Of a DNA stretch of 64,000 nucleotides, positions 9,672 to 22,280 are shown piece by piece (within the stretch, counting starts at the first letter, position 1; each line of letters opens with the position of its first letter). Under the pieces are notes generated by a model that was given only the letters and a program-made list of their open reading frames with translations, did not search any database and was not told the origin of the DNA. A program made the position numbers and the translations under genes. Source of the DNA: Zanthoxylum bungeanum (Eukaryota; Streptophyta; Magnoliopsida; Sapindales; Rutaceae). Location of the stretch: positions 62,001-126,000 of the forward strand of contig SKCR01023730.1 in assembly GCA_019454045.1 (NCBI GenBank), given 5' to 3'.

Positions 9672-12006
9672 ATTGGAGGAAATACTTTCCTCTTGCAGCG
9701 GAAGCGATTAGGCACACGGATCGAACTTGAAAATTTTTTCTGCTTTTCCTTTCCTTGGCTGAATGTAACCAGTGGTTATACCTAAATTTTGCTTATGTTT
9801 TAGACAAGATTTCAGCCTCGAAATGCCCCCGAAACAGTCCCCGAACAGCCCCCGAACTGAAGTGAATTAATAGACTGTTTAGCACTCGTTACACAACCGA
9901 ACTACACACAAAACAGTCCACTATTTGCGTGAAATGTTGCAATGGTTAAGATCTGATTTTATCACTCAAAAACAGTCCCAACTCAGCCCCAAAAAGTCCC
10001 CAAGGTGTTTCCCAAAATCCCGAATTAAAACGAAACAAAACAAGCCCCGAATCAAGAGGCAAAGGTGCAGCAATGAGGTGAAATAAAGCCTCACTGCCGT
10101 GACCTTGATGAATGGAGGAAGAGGATGATTTTTTCGTCACCACAAAGTCTTCCGAGCTATATCTCGTTACCAACGGAAAGTAGTGTGGGCTACACTCACA
10201 AAACAAATCCCTAAACTATTTAGAGATTCAATCACACACTTGATTTTATTTTGTTTTCTTCTTATTGTTCTTCAATGGAGTTTCTCAACTTTTGAGAGAA
10301 TAAAGAAGAAGAAGAAGATTCCTAGGGTTGCAAGAATGGGAGAGAGTGTAAAAAGAAAATCAAATATTCTTTTTATACTTAGGTCAAATTATTTCCAAAA
10401 TAAATCAACTAATCCCCTCCCTATTAGTGTAATAATCGGCCAAGGTAGGAATTTTCTTAATGAATTTTGTAAATGTAATATTAATATTCATAAAGGAATT
10501 ATATGGTACAAAAATAATTAGTTATTACCATTCAAAAGGATGTAACTACTAAAACCAAAGCCAAGGATTTATTGTTTCCCAAACAATCAAAATTTTCCCC
10601 TTATGCATTAAAGAATTCGGCCATGGCATACATTATTTCATTAATTTTGTAACAATAATATTTACTTTCCATAAAGCCAATATATGTTACAAATTAAATG
10701 TATGATTAATATTTTGAAAGTCATTACTTCGAAAATTAACTCAAGGGTTTCCAAAACCCATAATATAGAAATTACAATCTCAGCCTTATTAAATTATATC
10801 ATATATATAATTCAATATTTTATATTTAATAATTATCATATAATTATTAATACCATACATTAACATTTAATATATAGTTCAAGTGTGACATAATTAATAT
10901 TATTAATCATATTAATAATATTTATTCTTTTGTGAGTATATAATTGGACTATCCAATTTATTAACTTCGCTATAGTATATCGAGCTAGCACGAGGACCAA
11001 ATGGACCTACGGTTCTGAGCTTCAATAATCTTAAAATATTAATTAAGCTCTTAATTAAATATTCTGAATTATTAACTCCCGGTTATTCCACTAAAAACCC
11101 AAAGTTGCACTCTTCGTTTCCGCAGATGAAATATTAAGCCGAACCAAGTCGATGTCCACCGATATAGTCATTACATATAAATTTACCCTGAATGAGTATC
11201 TCGTAATTAGAGCTGGGTCATAATGTCCGTTATACCCCTCCAATTATTTTACCTTAAGTTCCATTGATTCTCTAATGAACGACTTTTCATAACTATTATG
11301 AATATTAATCTTTCTATTCGTAATAGAAAGACTCGAGCGCTCAAATCGTTCAAGTACCGAATCAACCCTTAAGAAAGATACTCATCTACTTCTCGCAAGA
11401 AGGAGTGAACTCCATGTCTATATAAAACATTCCCAGCTACAAAACAAACTGTGACCCCAAAGTACGTAGCTATTGGTCGGGACTGCTACACCAACCTCAC
11501 CTTTGTAAATCAAAGGACACAGCCTACCATGCAGGAGTTCATAGTACACTCAAGATTAAGATCAATCCATATATGACCATCAAGTAGATTGAAATGACTT
11601 TCTTTGCTAAACAGATATATAAGAATGTCATTTCTATCTGGGTCCAGTCGTATATGATCAAATCATACGAGGTGCCTTCATTCTCATGTCGCTACATGGA
11701 TGATCCGGATCAAGGTCGCCATACAAATATAGAATGGACCGCAGCTATAGATAAACTGTAAACAAATTACCCGCTTTGTTTGCTCTCTACGGACTATTTA
11801 AGATTACTAACTTCAGACTTAAATCCTCTTGTATATGACACTCATACACTAAGTCTGAAGGTATATACGTAATCTAGGGTATTTAAGAAGATATGTAATA
11901 TGCGAAAATTATACAAAAAATTTTATAAATGAATAATGCATCGTTTTATTTCAAAACACATGAAATCATTTACATCACATGTAGCTCTAGGGCATACATA
12001 CCAACA
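9672..12006 (-). repeat. Long LTR of copia-like element G
   Basis: Read on the minus strand it begins TGTTGGTATGTATGCCCTAGAG at 12006, a start I recognise from plant copia LTRs. It ends near 9672 with a CCTCCAA sequence just before the primer-like site. The length is about 2.3 kb; the left border is uncertain by a few bases. The right neighbour is T1 protease sequence, so G was inserted into T1. The reading frames inside it (for example 10183-10521) look accidental. Confidence 0.55.
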
Positions 12007-12030
12007 GTTACCACGGTAGAAAAGTGAAGA

Positions 12031-12720
12031 TTGACATTCAATAATGTCTCTCATGATGCACCGGTCACGTTACCACCTTCTGGGTGGGACATGGGAGGAG
12101 AAATACCTCGAGCCAATAATGAGAATGAACAAACAATGGAGATAGGCCTATCAGGGAAGGTAATATTCCCAAAACCGCCACCACATATGACAAAGCACCT
12201 GCGCCCATTGTATGTTAAAGCAAAGGCCAATGGAATACCCATCACCAAAATGCTGATTGACAATGGAGAAGCCATTAATACGATCCCGGTTAGGATGCTG
12301 GGACGTTTGGCAAAGTCATAGGACGATCTCATCCCCACGGAATTGGTGTTAACAAGTTTCAATAGAGGAGCAATAACAGCTAAATGGGTCGTCCCACTAG
12401 ACTTGCAAGTGGGGAGTACTACCAAGACAGTAGTGTTCTTCGTCATAGACAGACCATCCACGTATAACATGCTTTTAGGACGAGATTGGATACATGGTAG
12501 CCGATGCATTCCTTCATTTCTTCATCAATGCCTAGTTTTCTGGAACCATAGAGATGAAGTAGAAATAGTACATGTCGACAACAAACCTTTCACTGCAGAG
12601 ACTAATTCGACTGAATTCTTCATGTATGAAGGAAATTACGGGCCGACCAGATTTCTGAATGAATGGGAGATTCGGCCATCGTGGCTCAAAATGACGAGCC
12701 ATACCCAGCAGGTCTGCTAA
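12031..12720 (+). pseudogene. T1 aspartic protease region
   Basis: Fragments in at least two frames read as a Tat protease. MLIDNGEAIN stands where MLID(T/S)GSAVN is usual, so the active-site Asp is kept but the following residues are changed. Downstream come FFVIDRPSTYNMLLGRDWIHG, the usual FVVD.PSSYNLLLGR.WIH block, and EVEIVHVDNKPF. A stop at 12319-12321 and a frame change split them. The enzyme would have cut the Gag-Pol polyprotein; it is inactive as it stands. Confidence 0.75.
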
Positions 12721-13181
12721 ACGATTTGTTCACGCAAACAAGACCAACCTCAGTGGTCTTTGGTGAGTCGACACATAACAGTTCAAATGAAGAAGAACAA
12801 CCTGAGTAAAGAACAAGCCGCACTTGCGGCTACCAAGGACAACTTAATGGCCTATGTAACAGAACGAGAGAATGAAACCGAAGCTCATGTTGTGATTTCA
12901 ACCTTAAGAGATAAATTATTGGCGCAACAAACAGAAGACAGAATAAGAGAGGCATCTGGGGTGGACTGATTGATGGAAGGAAGTCACAAAAGTTAACAAC
13001 CACGAGAAGAATAAGACTACGCTCTGAACAGACGGCATAAGGTGAGCGTCTCAAGGGCACATGATGTATTGGATGAGGTAAATCTGGGAAGTGAGGACGA
13101 TAGACGCATCACCTACATCAGCAAGGAACTAAAGGCTCAGGTACGCGAGAAATTGATTCATTTATATAAAATATAAAAAGA
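12721..13181 (+). other. T1 linker between protease and RT
   Basis: A decayed linker with no domain I recognise. Short pieces such as EEAALAATKDNL-like coding at 12760-12969 are rich in Glu and Lys, as expected for the spacer before the WDY.DMPGL block. Several stops are present. Confidence 0.4.
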
Positions 13182-13800
13182 TTGTTTTTTCGTTGGGACT
13201 ATAATGACATGTATGGTTTAGATAGAACGTTAGTAGAATATAGGTTGCCAATCATGCCAATCCATAGACCACATAAACAGCCTCCCCGGAGGTCTCCACC
13301 CAATGTCATGCCCGATATTAAAAAGGAGGTTGAACGCCTTTTGGAGCAAAGTTTATTAGAACGACCAGATATGTAGAATGGTTGTCAAATATCGTCCATG
13401 TTATGAAAAATAATGGAAAGATAAGAATCTGTGTAGACTTTAGGGATTTAAACCTAGCAACACCAAAAGTTCAATACCCCATGCCGACAGTAGATTCCCT
13501 AGTAGATTCCACGGCAGGGTATCAAGTATATTCTTTTATGGATGGATATGCGGGTTATAATCAGATCTACATCACCGAAAAAGATATACATAGAATGGCT
13601 TTTAGGTGCCCAGGTTTTTTAGGGTGTTATGAGTGGGTGGTAATGTCGTTCGGCCTAAAAAACGCTAGGACCACTTACTAGCGGGCCATGAATTTAATCT
13701 TTCATGATATGATCGGAATATGTGTAGAAGTCTATATGGACGATATAGTGGCTAAATCTGTAACCATGGAAGAACATTTTAGCCATTAGCAACAGCTTTT
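13182..13800 (+). pseudogene. T1 reverse transcriptase region
   Basis: The entry block WDYNDMYGLDRTLVEYRLPI (WDY.DMPGL in intact Tat elements) begins at about 13187. The palm follows: GKIRICVDFRDLN, YSFMDGYAGYNQI with the first catalytic Asp, MSFGLKNA, and the YMDD box near 13734-13745. Stops at 13374-13376, near 13679 and near 13787 and frame changes prevent translation. All three catalytic aspartates are still readable in fragments, so the decay is mild. Confidence 0.85.
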
Positions 13801-13806
13801 GAGCGA

Positions 13807-15118
13807 ATGAGAAAATTTAAACTAAAGTTGAACCCCGGCAAATGTGCTTTCGGGGTATGTGCAGGAAACGTCTTGGGTTTTCTAGTACACCAATGGGGGA
13901 TTGAAATTGATTCTAATAAATTTTGGGCAATCACTGAAGCCAAACCCCCCCGAAATAAAAAAGAGTTGCAAATATTTTTAGGACAAATTATTTTTTTAAG
14001 ACGGTTTGTCTCTAACTGTACAGGAAAAACTAAAGTGTTCTCGTCTCTGTTGAGACTAAAGGACAATGACGAATTCGTCTGGACCGAAGAACATCAAAAG
14101 GCTTTCGACAGCTTAAAGAAATATTTGTCACAGCCGCTAGTGATGGTACCCCATGTGCCAGGACGGCCAATGAAGTTGTACATATCGACTGAAGAATAAT
14201 CTATAGCTGGGATGATCGCGCAAGGCGATAACATGGGCGTCGAAAGAGCCATTTATTATATTAGTAGACAATTGCTGAATTATGAATGTAATTATTCTCC
14301 AATGGAAAAATTATATTTGGCTTTGTATTTTACATGTACTAAACTACGAGTCTATCTTAGGCCGAATACAGTGTACTTGATCACTAAAGTTAATATAATA
14401 AAGTACATGTTTTCTCGTCCTATCTTGCATCATAAAGTTGGTTTCTGGTCATTATCATTATCAGAATTTGACATACGGCATGAGCCCCAAAAGGCTATAA
14501 AAAATCAAGCCTTACCCAATTTCTTAGCTGACCACCCGTGCTTGAGTACCATCAGAGAAATAGAAATGGAATTAGACGAATGCAGTCTGAAACCATGGAT
14601 GATGTACTTTGATGGATCCAGCACAATGAAAGGAGCTGGATGGGGATAGTCTTAGTTAGCCCATTGGGAGAATCGTTCTGTTTCTTAATCCGATTGAACG
14701 AATATTGCACTAACAACCAGGCTGAATATGAAGCCTTGATATTTTAGTTAGAATACTCCTCAATATGGGAGTAACGCATGTGTCTGTTAATGAGACTTGC
14801 AACTAGTGATCCAACTGGTAACATGGACCTTTTAAATGCCAAATCCTATCAGTCATGGCACTATCGGGTGTAGCCAAAGAATTGGTGGATCAATTTGACC
14901 ATGCAGAGTTAGAACATATTCTGAGGGTGAAGAACGAAATGGCCAACAATTTGGCTCAAGCAGCTTCCGGATATAAGCATACAAACATAGATGGTATATA
15001 TAGAAGCGAAGAGGTGAAGTCAGCCCTGATGAGACGAAAGATGGAGACGGATGTCATGACTATTGAAATTGAAAAGGAAGACGATTGGAGGATCGAGATT
15101 AAAGAATTTCTAAAATAG
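13807..15118 (+). pseudogene. T1 RNase H and second (Tat-type) RNase H
   Basis: From 13807 the RT thumb and connection read KLNPGKCAFGV and GFLV, then FVWTEEHQKAFDSLK, the junction to the first RNase H (AIYYISRQLLNYECNYSPMEK). LPNFLADHPC marks the linker. PWMMYFDGSSTMKGAGWG (about 14590-14645) starts the extra RNase H that defines Tat elements, followed in another frame by NNQAEYEAL and later by HILRVKNEMANNLAQAAS. Stops at 14197-14199 and 14647-14649 and several frameshifts separate the blocks. Confidence 0.85.
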
Positions 15119-16353
15119 CCCGAAAGTGGGAAAGATCGAAGGCTGAAACTCGAAGCCTTGAATTACTAGGTATCATGAGATGTGTTGTATAAAAAACACC
15201 AAGACGGTCTGTTGTTGAACTGTGTAGGGCCATCAGAGTTCAAAACTATCATGGCCGAGATACATGAAGGAGTTCGTGGGGCTCACCGGACCGGAATAAA
15301 GATGAGATAGCTGATTATACGGAGTGGCTATTATTGGCCGAAGATGGGAGAATCATGCATCTCATAGGCCAAAGGATGTATTGCTTGCAAGAAGTATGGG
15401 CCCATTCAGTGGGCACCAGCAACCGAAATGATCCTTGTCATTAGACCATGGCCATTCATAGGATGGATGATAGATGTGATAGGGAAAATCTATCCTGCAT
15501 CCAGCAAGAGACACCTTCATTATCGTCACCACAGATTTCTTTACCAAATGGGTGGAAGCTATTCCGGTCGTAGAGATCTCTCAAGAGCAAATCATCAAGT
15601 TCATAAAAGAGCATATTGTTCACCGATTCGATAGACCGCAAACAATAATGGTGGACCATGGCACTTCATTAAATTATGAGAAGGTAAAAGGTTTCCTGGC
15701 CGAATACGAGATCCGATTAGTGAACACCACTCCGTATTACCCTCAGTCAAATGGTCAGGTAGAGTCATCCAATAAAACCCTTAAAGGGTTGATTCAGAAG
15801 ATGGTGACGGACAACGCCAGCGGATGGGATGAATGTCTGAGTTAGGCTCTATGGCCATATAGGACGTCGCTATGAACGAGTACTTCGATCACGCCATTTC
15901 AATTAGTATATGGTCAAGAGGTCGTACTACCAATAGAAATTAATATCGAATCCACTAGGGTGATGTTGCAAAAAGATTTGACAAAGAAGACTACAATGAA
16001 GCAATGATCCAGAATTTTTTGGAACTGGACGACATTAATGCGATGTGATAATCATCTAGAAGCACAAAAGAGGAAAATAGCCGAGGATATAATCAGAGAG
16101 TCATGGCTAAATCATTCAAGAAATGCGAATTAGTATGGAAACTATATTGCCATTTGGTACTAAAGATCCTGTATATGGCAAATGGTCGCCTAATTGGGAA
16201 GGTCCATTCGAGGTAAAAGATGTGTTGCCGAATGGGGCTTATCATTTAAAAGATTTAAACGGAAGGGTGCACGCTAGAGGGATAAATGGCAAATATTTGA
16301 AAAAGTATATGCCCTCACTATGGGAGCATGAAAATGTAATGTCTTTGCAATAA
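15119..16353 (+). pseudogene. T1 integrase region
   Basis: A zinc-binding HHCC set is readable in pieces: EIHEGVRGAHRTG for the two His, and KGCIACKKYG for the two Cys, split by stops. The core has WMIDVIGKI (first acidic residue), MVDHGTSLN (second Asp) and PYYPQSNGQVESSNKTLK with the Glu. At 16123-16353 comes the C-terminal GPF module: KWSPNWEGPFEVKDVLPNGA, ending near YLKKYMPS. The enzyme would insert the cDNA into the genome; here it is broken by multiple stops and shifts. About 85 bp of non-coding T1 sequence separates it from element C. Confidence 0.85.
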
Positions 16354-16438
16354 AAACAAAATGCATTAATATAATAATGTATTTTCATTAATTCGGGATG
16401 AAAACGTCCTCAAAAGTACAAAGATTGGACGATGTAAT

Positions 16439-18455
16439 TGTTGGACAAAATGACCCATAGCGTCACTATTTGCACAGATCATTGTGTTGTTGTAGCAAAT
16501 TAACTATGTGACAAGGAATTGCACTCTCATCATTTGTGATTAGATCACCATAGATATATAAATGAAGAGAGGTCCTATGATTAGTACCTGGACTGAGAAT
16601 GATATGAGACAGTATCAGTCCCCGAAGGTTTAATCATTAAATATCCCTAGCCGTAGTATTATCGAGACTGGACATCGATGATGCGGAATAGGCTAGTATT
16701 GCACTTGTGTGTGTTGTGAGGGCACAACGGCATAGTTCTCATATATATAAGTATTGGATACTTATGCAAGTGCGATAGGAGGTCGTGTTTCACCGATGGT
16801 ACGGAAACAGCTTCGCTCTGGATAGACCCCTCGGAATCCCATTGGTATTATGAATATGTGTCTATGGGAGGCCGAAATCAAGGTAGGTGTGTAGTCTTAA
16901 CCTGAGACTTACATCGCTAATGCTTACGACAATCGATATACTTTAGTTGAGGTCGTCTAGGACTGTAACCCGTTCTCTGTGTACGCCAATGCCGGGTATA
17001 TTGAGAATCGTAGTGTATTGGATGTGATGTCAAGACGGAAGTATCACTCCAGTCATAGTGGAGATGATGTCACGCAGGATACGGTATTAGTGCTCTTAAA
17101 GTGATGCGCATCCAATCGTGATATTATGACCAGGTCATGAATATCCGATTATAGAGACTAGTTACCAGACATCCGATATGTGTTTCGGACGGGGCAGACA
17201 CTTATCCAGCCCCAGCCCTAGCACGTGATTATCAGATACTGGGCCGATATGCACAATACATTAGTATACTACGCTTGATACAGATCTTAATATTCTTTAA
17301 TGGATATGTCCGGAGAATTAGGTAGACTTGGTGCTTTGCTAGGAGTCGACCTTGTCTCGTAAATCGGTAGAACGTAGTACTTGGTATGTACGTGATTCGG
17401 ATACTCCGACGACCGTATTTACTGCCAGATTATCCGGGGATCTCATGGGTCGCTTCCCGATAATCCACCGATGACGCACAACTCGCACTCTTAAATAATC
17501 TGGGATTATAATAGAAGAGAGAGAAAATTAATCTAGGATTAATAATGGAGATATTTTATCTGGGATAAAATGTCGTCTAAAGAGAGAGAGAACGATTAAT
17601 TCGGAATTAATCGATGTATTAATATATTCGATATATTAGACGAAATTAGATTTCGACGCGGAATTAAAATCAGATTTTAATTCGGGCAAACGAGTTAATT
17701 TAGAATTAATTCGTTAGCGACGTAAATAATAATTTCGCTAGGCGCAATTATTTATTTAAATTCGATTTAACTAACGTCGCGACGTAAGCTCGGTATTTTG
17801 GAAATATCGAACCCGAACGCGTGAGTGCACGTGGGCCCACTTTCATTTGGAAACGTGTGGGGCCCACATGACACATGTCATTCTAATGCTTTGCATGTAG
17901 ATTGTGTACATTGCACTCAATCATTGCATGGAGTTTGAGTGTTTGACACTCTAAGCCATTGCATGTTATGTGTCATAATTTTATTATTAATTAATGAAAA
18001 TTATGGCATAAATATAAATTGATTTTTGGTAAATCAATTTTAATACAACACACAATCTATCTCTCTCTCAAATCCTCTCTTCTCTCTCACGCCCAAACAA
18101 AAAATGGACTGGTTTGGAATCAATTTTGGCGTGAACAAAGGGAAGCCAAGAGTGGTTTCTCATGGTGAGAAATCAAGTGCTAGCACACTACGAGTCTTGC
18201 GAAGGTGGTAGGGAGGTTCAACCATGAGCCGGGATCCATCCAACGAAGCTAGGAGCTCAATTTCTTCACTCAAATTTCTGTTTTGCAGTGAGCATGGACT
18301 GGTTGCAGTAAGCTTACCAAGGCAGTACGTTTTTGGCTTGAATCGTCTCCAAATCGACATAACCGATCAATGTGAGTATTCCGCTACCTCCGTTGATGTG
18401 TTCACACATAATTTCATGTCTTGGTTTGATCTTGGGACCTCTAAAATAACCAACA
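16439..18455 (+). repeat. 5' LTR of element C
   Basis: TGTTGGACAAAATGACCC to AAAATAACCAACA, 2017 bp. It holds three inverted repeats with a constant TGG or AGG centre (17495-17570), a perfect ACGTCGCGACGT palindrome near 17774, CACGTGGGCCCAC (G-box joined to a GGGCCC element, from 17828), a TATA-like CATAAATATAAATT near 18010 and a CT-rich tract at 18058-18092. Confidence 0.93.
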
Positions 18456-18456
18456 A

Positions 18457-18469
18457 TGGCATCAAGAGC
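18457..18469 (+). other. Primer binding site of element C
   Basis: TGGCATCAAGAGC directly after the LTR (one base between). It resembles the plant initiator-Met tRNA complement TGGTATCAGAGC used by copia elements; the D1 and D2 sites read TGGTATCAAGAGCC. Confidence 0.75.
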
Positions 18470-21400
18470 TAGGTTGCAAGCATGAAATATTTTAGGTTAA
18501 AATTTGACAAAATTGGTTGAAGCATGTTCTTGTTTCTTGTGAATATTGATTATAAGAAGCTTTACATGTATATAGAATGAGTTAACAATGGAATCAATTT
18601 TATGAAAAATGCATTGGATGATTTTTTCCCCCCAAATCTTGTCCTTGGCCGAATGGTATGAAGAAATTGATATAAGCATGTTCTTGTGAAATTTGATTAA
18701 TAAGTATGCTTGCATGTATATAACATGATGTTATATGGAATCAATTTTATGGAAAATGCATTGGATGATTTTTTCCCCAAATTCATGCCTTGGCCGAATG
18801 TGTTGCTACTTGGAGTGCAATGGAATTTTTTGTGTTTAAGATCATTGGATGACTTAGAACGTGTACGGGACGTAGATTAGTAATTCAATCGGATTGAAAA
18901 ACAAATCGACACAAAAAACTCACCTTGGCCGAATACATAAGACATGTAAAGGAGTTGATTTTTGTTAAAATTAATGTTGGACATTTATTTTAAAATTGAT
19001 GATTAATAAATTAAATGGGTATTTTTGAAATATTTGGTTTAATATATTAATCTTGGTATTACACTTTAATTAATTGGACTTTAATGTTTGGAATATTAAA
19101 ATTTGATTAATGGGCTTTAAAAATTTAATTGGGCCTTATGGGCTTAAAATTGGTTTTATGGCATTTAAGGGTGATTCCTTATTTGGGCTTGGTAATTGGG
19201 TTTGACCCACATTGACCAAAGCCCAAGCCTTAATAAATCAATTCTAAGCCCATTTGACTTGAATTAAATTTAACATTGGATGTTAGTTGGGCTTTGAGAC
19301 CCAATAGGATTAGATTTAGAATCTAAGTCTTTAAAGCATATTAAAAGTGTAAACATTTAATTTGGAATTAAATAATAGAATTAGTATTGAATACGAATTA
19401 AATTAGATTTAATAAGTAGTTCGATATAATTCGTGAATTCGTACCTTATGTACTTATTCTCAATCGAGTTGGACTCGTGCAAAATCAAACCGTTGTTTGA
19501 ACATTGGATGATCACTTTAAATAAAGACTAATTAATTGGATTAGATTGGTTGTAAAAGCATGTCTTGTTTGAATATAAATGTGTGTGAATACATGGTTGT
19601 GTTGAATGAATAATGTATATCGGATGGATATTAGACGGGTGGGCAATTTTAGAAATTGTTGTAATAAATTCGATTTATTAAATTGGACCTGCGTGTCCAG
19701 CCTTATCACCTCTATTCTCTTTGTATTCTCTTCTCACCTATTCCCCTCTATATATATGAGGTTTCTTTAGAAGTGTAGTGTAACGGGTAGAAGTAGTACA
19801 AGTGCTAGCTTGAGTGAGAAAGGGAGAGATTTGATCTAGGATCAATGTGTTAAGTATCCATCCGCATATCATTATTATTTATTTCATACTCGCTTTATTA
19901 TGTATTTAGAATGCATGTTTAAGGGTGTATGATGATGAGACCTTAACAAAGATAATTAAATTGGTAGCCAATTTGCACGCGAAAAACCTCATTAAATATC
20001 ATGCGTTTTTCCTTCCATTGAGTGATTCTTACTCAAGATCCGAGATTGGCAGGGGTTGTTGGCCAAAGTCAAGCCCTTGTCCATCAAAGATGTGTTTTAA
20101 TCACGAGGCTTTGTTCCATATCGGTGTCGTGTCCAAGTTGTGGTTTGTTGGCCAAAGTCAAGACCACTTCTTGTCCATTGACATTGATTACGAAGCTTCC
20201 ATGTCAATGGGTCCGCGCTTGACTGGGATCATTAGGTTTGTTGTGCCAAAGCCAAGGCCTAGTTGATTCAGAGGAAAAAGGTTAGGGTATATATTGGATA
20301 TATAGGCATATATAAGATATATGTTTAGGACTTGGATGTCCACCTACTGGATCTAGGAGTTGGATTAGATCCAATTGATCTTCGAGATCTACTTAGTTAA
20401 TTATCATACAATTTGTTGGCCAAAGTCAAGATTGTGTGATATTTAACGGGATCCTAGCCCACTAGGAAACACGGTTTCCCGAGTACTCGACAGAGGGTTA
20501 GAGGCTCGACGAAAAATAGTGGGAGGCAAGTATTGAATTTGCAACATTCATTCGAATACTCGCTAAACGCGCTCATCTATATTTTACTCGTCATATTAAT
20601 CAAAATATTAGTTGGACTAATATTTTATGTTGTTTTAAAAAATACATATAGTTGGACTATATACAAACTCATTCAATATATAGTTGATTTTAAATTGGAT
20701 TATAGTAATCAATATAATTGAATTAAAATGATAGTTGATTTTATAATTGGATTATAGTAATCAATATTAAAATTATAGTTGATTAAATAATTGGATTATT
20801 GTAATCATTATAATAAATAGTACCTTAATAATTTGATTAAATAGTTGGACTATTGAAATCAAGAAAGAATTGAAAGTTGAATATTTAAAATATATAATCC
20901 TTGGATTAAATGTTTTAAATGATTTAATTTTCAATTGGGAATTAATAAGGTTAATTTATTTGATAAAATAACTTATTATTACTAAGCCCATAATTAAGCA
21001 AATAGTAGAGCATAAAGTCTTTGGAAGATTTATGTGATGATGACTTTAGTGCTTAATTGATATACTTATAATAAATCTATCTTTAGATTTAAAAGTATTA
21101 AAATTGCAATTAATAATTCTTGGAGAATTAATTGACTATTCTAGTAGAGAAAAGTCAAAGTTTGCAATTGGGCATGTAGCACAAGGTGCACATCGTTTCG
21201 ATATTCCGAAACCCAAGGCTTGGCCAAAGGTTTGTGAAATATTGAAAAGGATAATTGACATATCCCAAAGTGACTACCATTTGGATATGGAAGACACGAA
21301 GGAATTAAAGAAAGGGCGAGGCTCTAACTTTAAAATATTTGTCAAAGTTAGTGTTCACTACTAGTATTAAAATTGGATTTTAAAATACTTAGTGTGGTAC

Positions 21401-22280
21401 ATAAAATATATGTATTGACGTTCAGAATCCGCTGTGAGCTGGATACTGGCTTCAAGCCGAGATTTTTCTGCGAATTGGAAACGGGACGAAAGTCGCTGTT
21501 TCGACCGTAGATACCTAAGTTTAGGAACTACCCTTCGGGTGTGTACTTAAATTAGGAAATGTTATAATGTAACTAGTTTGACTAGAGACATTATCTCTAT
21601 ATCAGTGTTTAATCCGATGCGGATAAAACCTTTATATTCTAGAACACTAAAGTGTTTCATTATATAAAGATGATACTGAGATAAATACATTAGATGTAAA
21701 TAACATAATTTATATTTTGAATATAAATAAAATCTCAAACATATAAATGACAAATAAATAGCTCAAATTGATTTGATCAATAGAGACTTATTTGTGGCAT
21801 TGTTGTCTGGGACACAATTAAACGAGACTCGTATATCCACACTTTTGAAGAGTGGGTACTAGGACTGATTTGACTATTCAAATAAGGTCTACGAATCTAG
21901 TTTATTAGGTTAAAACCCTAAAATACTATTTACTTGGTAATAGTAAAAGGGCCACCGATCTGTTAGCCCTATTCATGGTGAAGTAAGTGGGCCCATATCT
22001 AGCTAGGCTAAATGTGAACATGCATATTTCGTGACCTTAACGGATGTGGCATCACGTTATGGTTATGTGTTTCTTTTGAAGAACACAAATACGAAACTTT
22101 GAGTTTCGACACGAAGTATGCAAACAGATCGGCTGTAGTATTATGCCGCTGCGGTAAGACCGTATTGGTAAATACTTAAGCAGTAAGTTTCATACGTACA
22201 TGAAAGAGTACGGTATTCTTTCATATGAGGACTCCTCCCGAGACACGTCAATTGACGGTGTGCTAAACTAAAAACCAATT
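18470..22280 (+). other. Long non-coding leader of element C
   Basis: About 3.8 kb with no gene. Imperfect duplications at about 18490-18620 and 18640-18760 share GATTTTTTCCCC and GGAATCAATTTTATG. Three copies of TTGTTGGCCAAAGTCAAG lie at about 20057, 20147 and 20411. A block at 20440-20530 holds consecutive hairpins. Much of the stretch 19700-21550 matches the leaders of D1 and D2 in inverted orientation, so it is family sequence and not random decay. Gag was probably once encoded here, but I cannot read it. Confidence 0.7.
20453..20489 (+). other. Conserved hairpin array in element C leader
   Basis: Three adjacent self-complementary units: CCTAG-CCCA-CTAGG, then GGAAAC-ACG-GTTTCC (sharing GG), then the palindrome CGAGTACTCG. 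The same order occurs in D2 (42231-42267) and D1 (47113-47149). In D1 both sides of the second hairpin differ and it can still pair with one bulge. Candidates are an RNA packaging or dimerisation signal. Confidence 0.6.

Noticed and set aside
18224..18472. 82-codon frame at the end of the element C LTR
   Set aside because: It crosses the LTR end and primer site and is disrupted in the other LTR copy (around 25880-26088).
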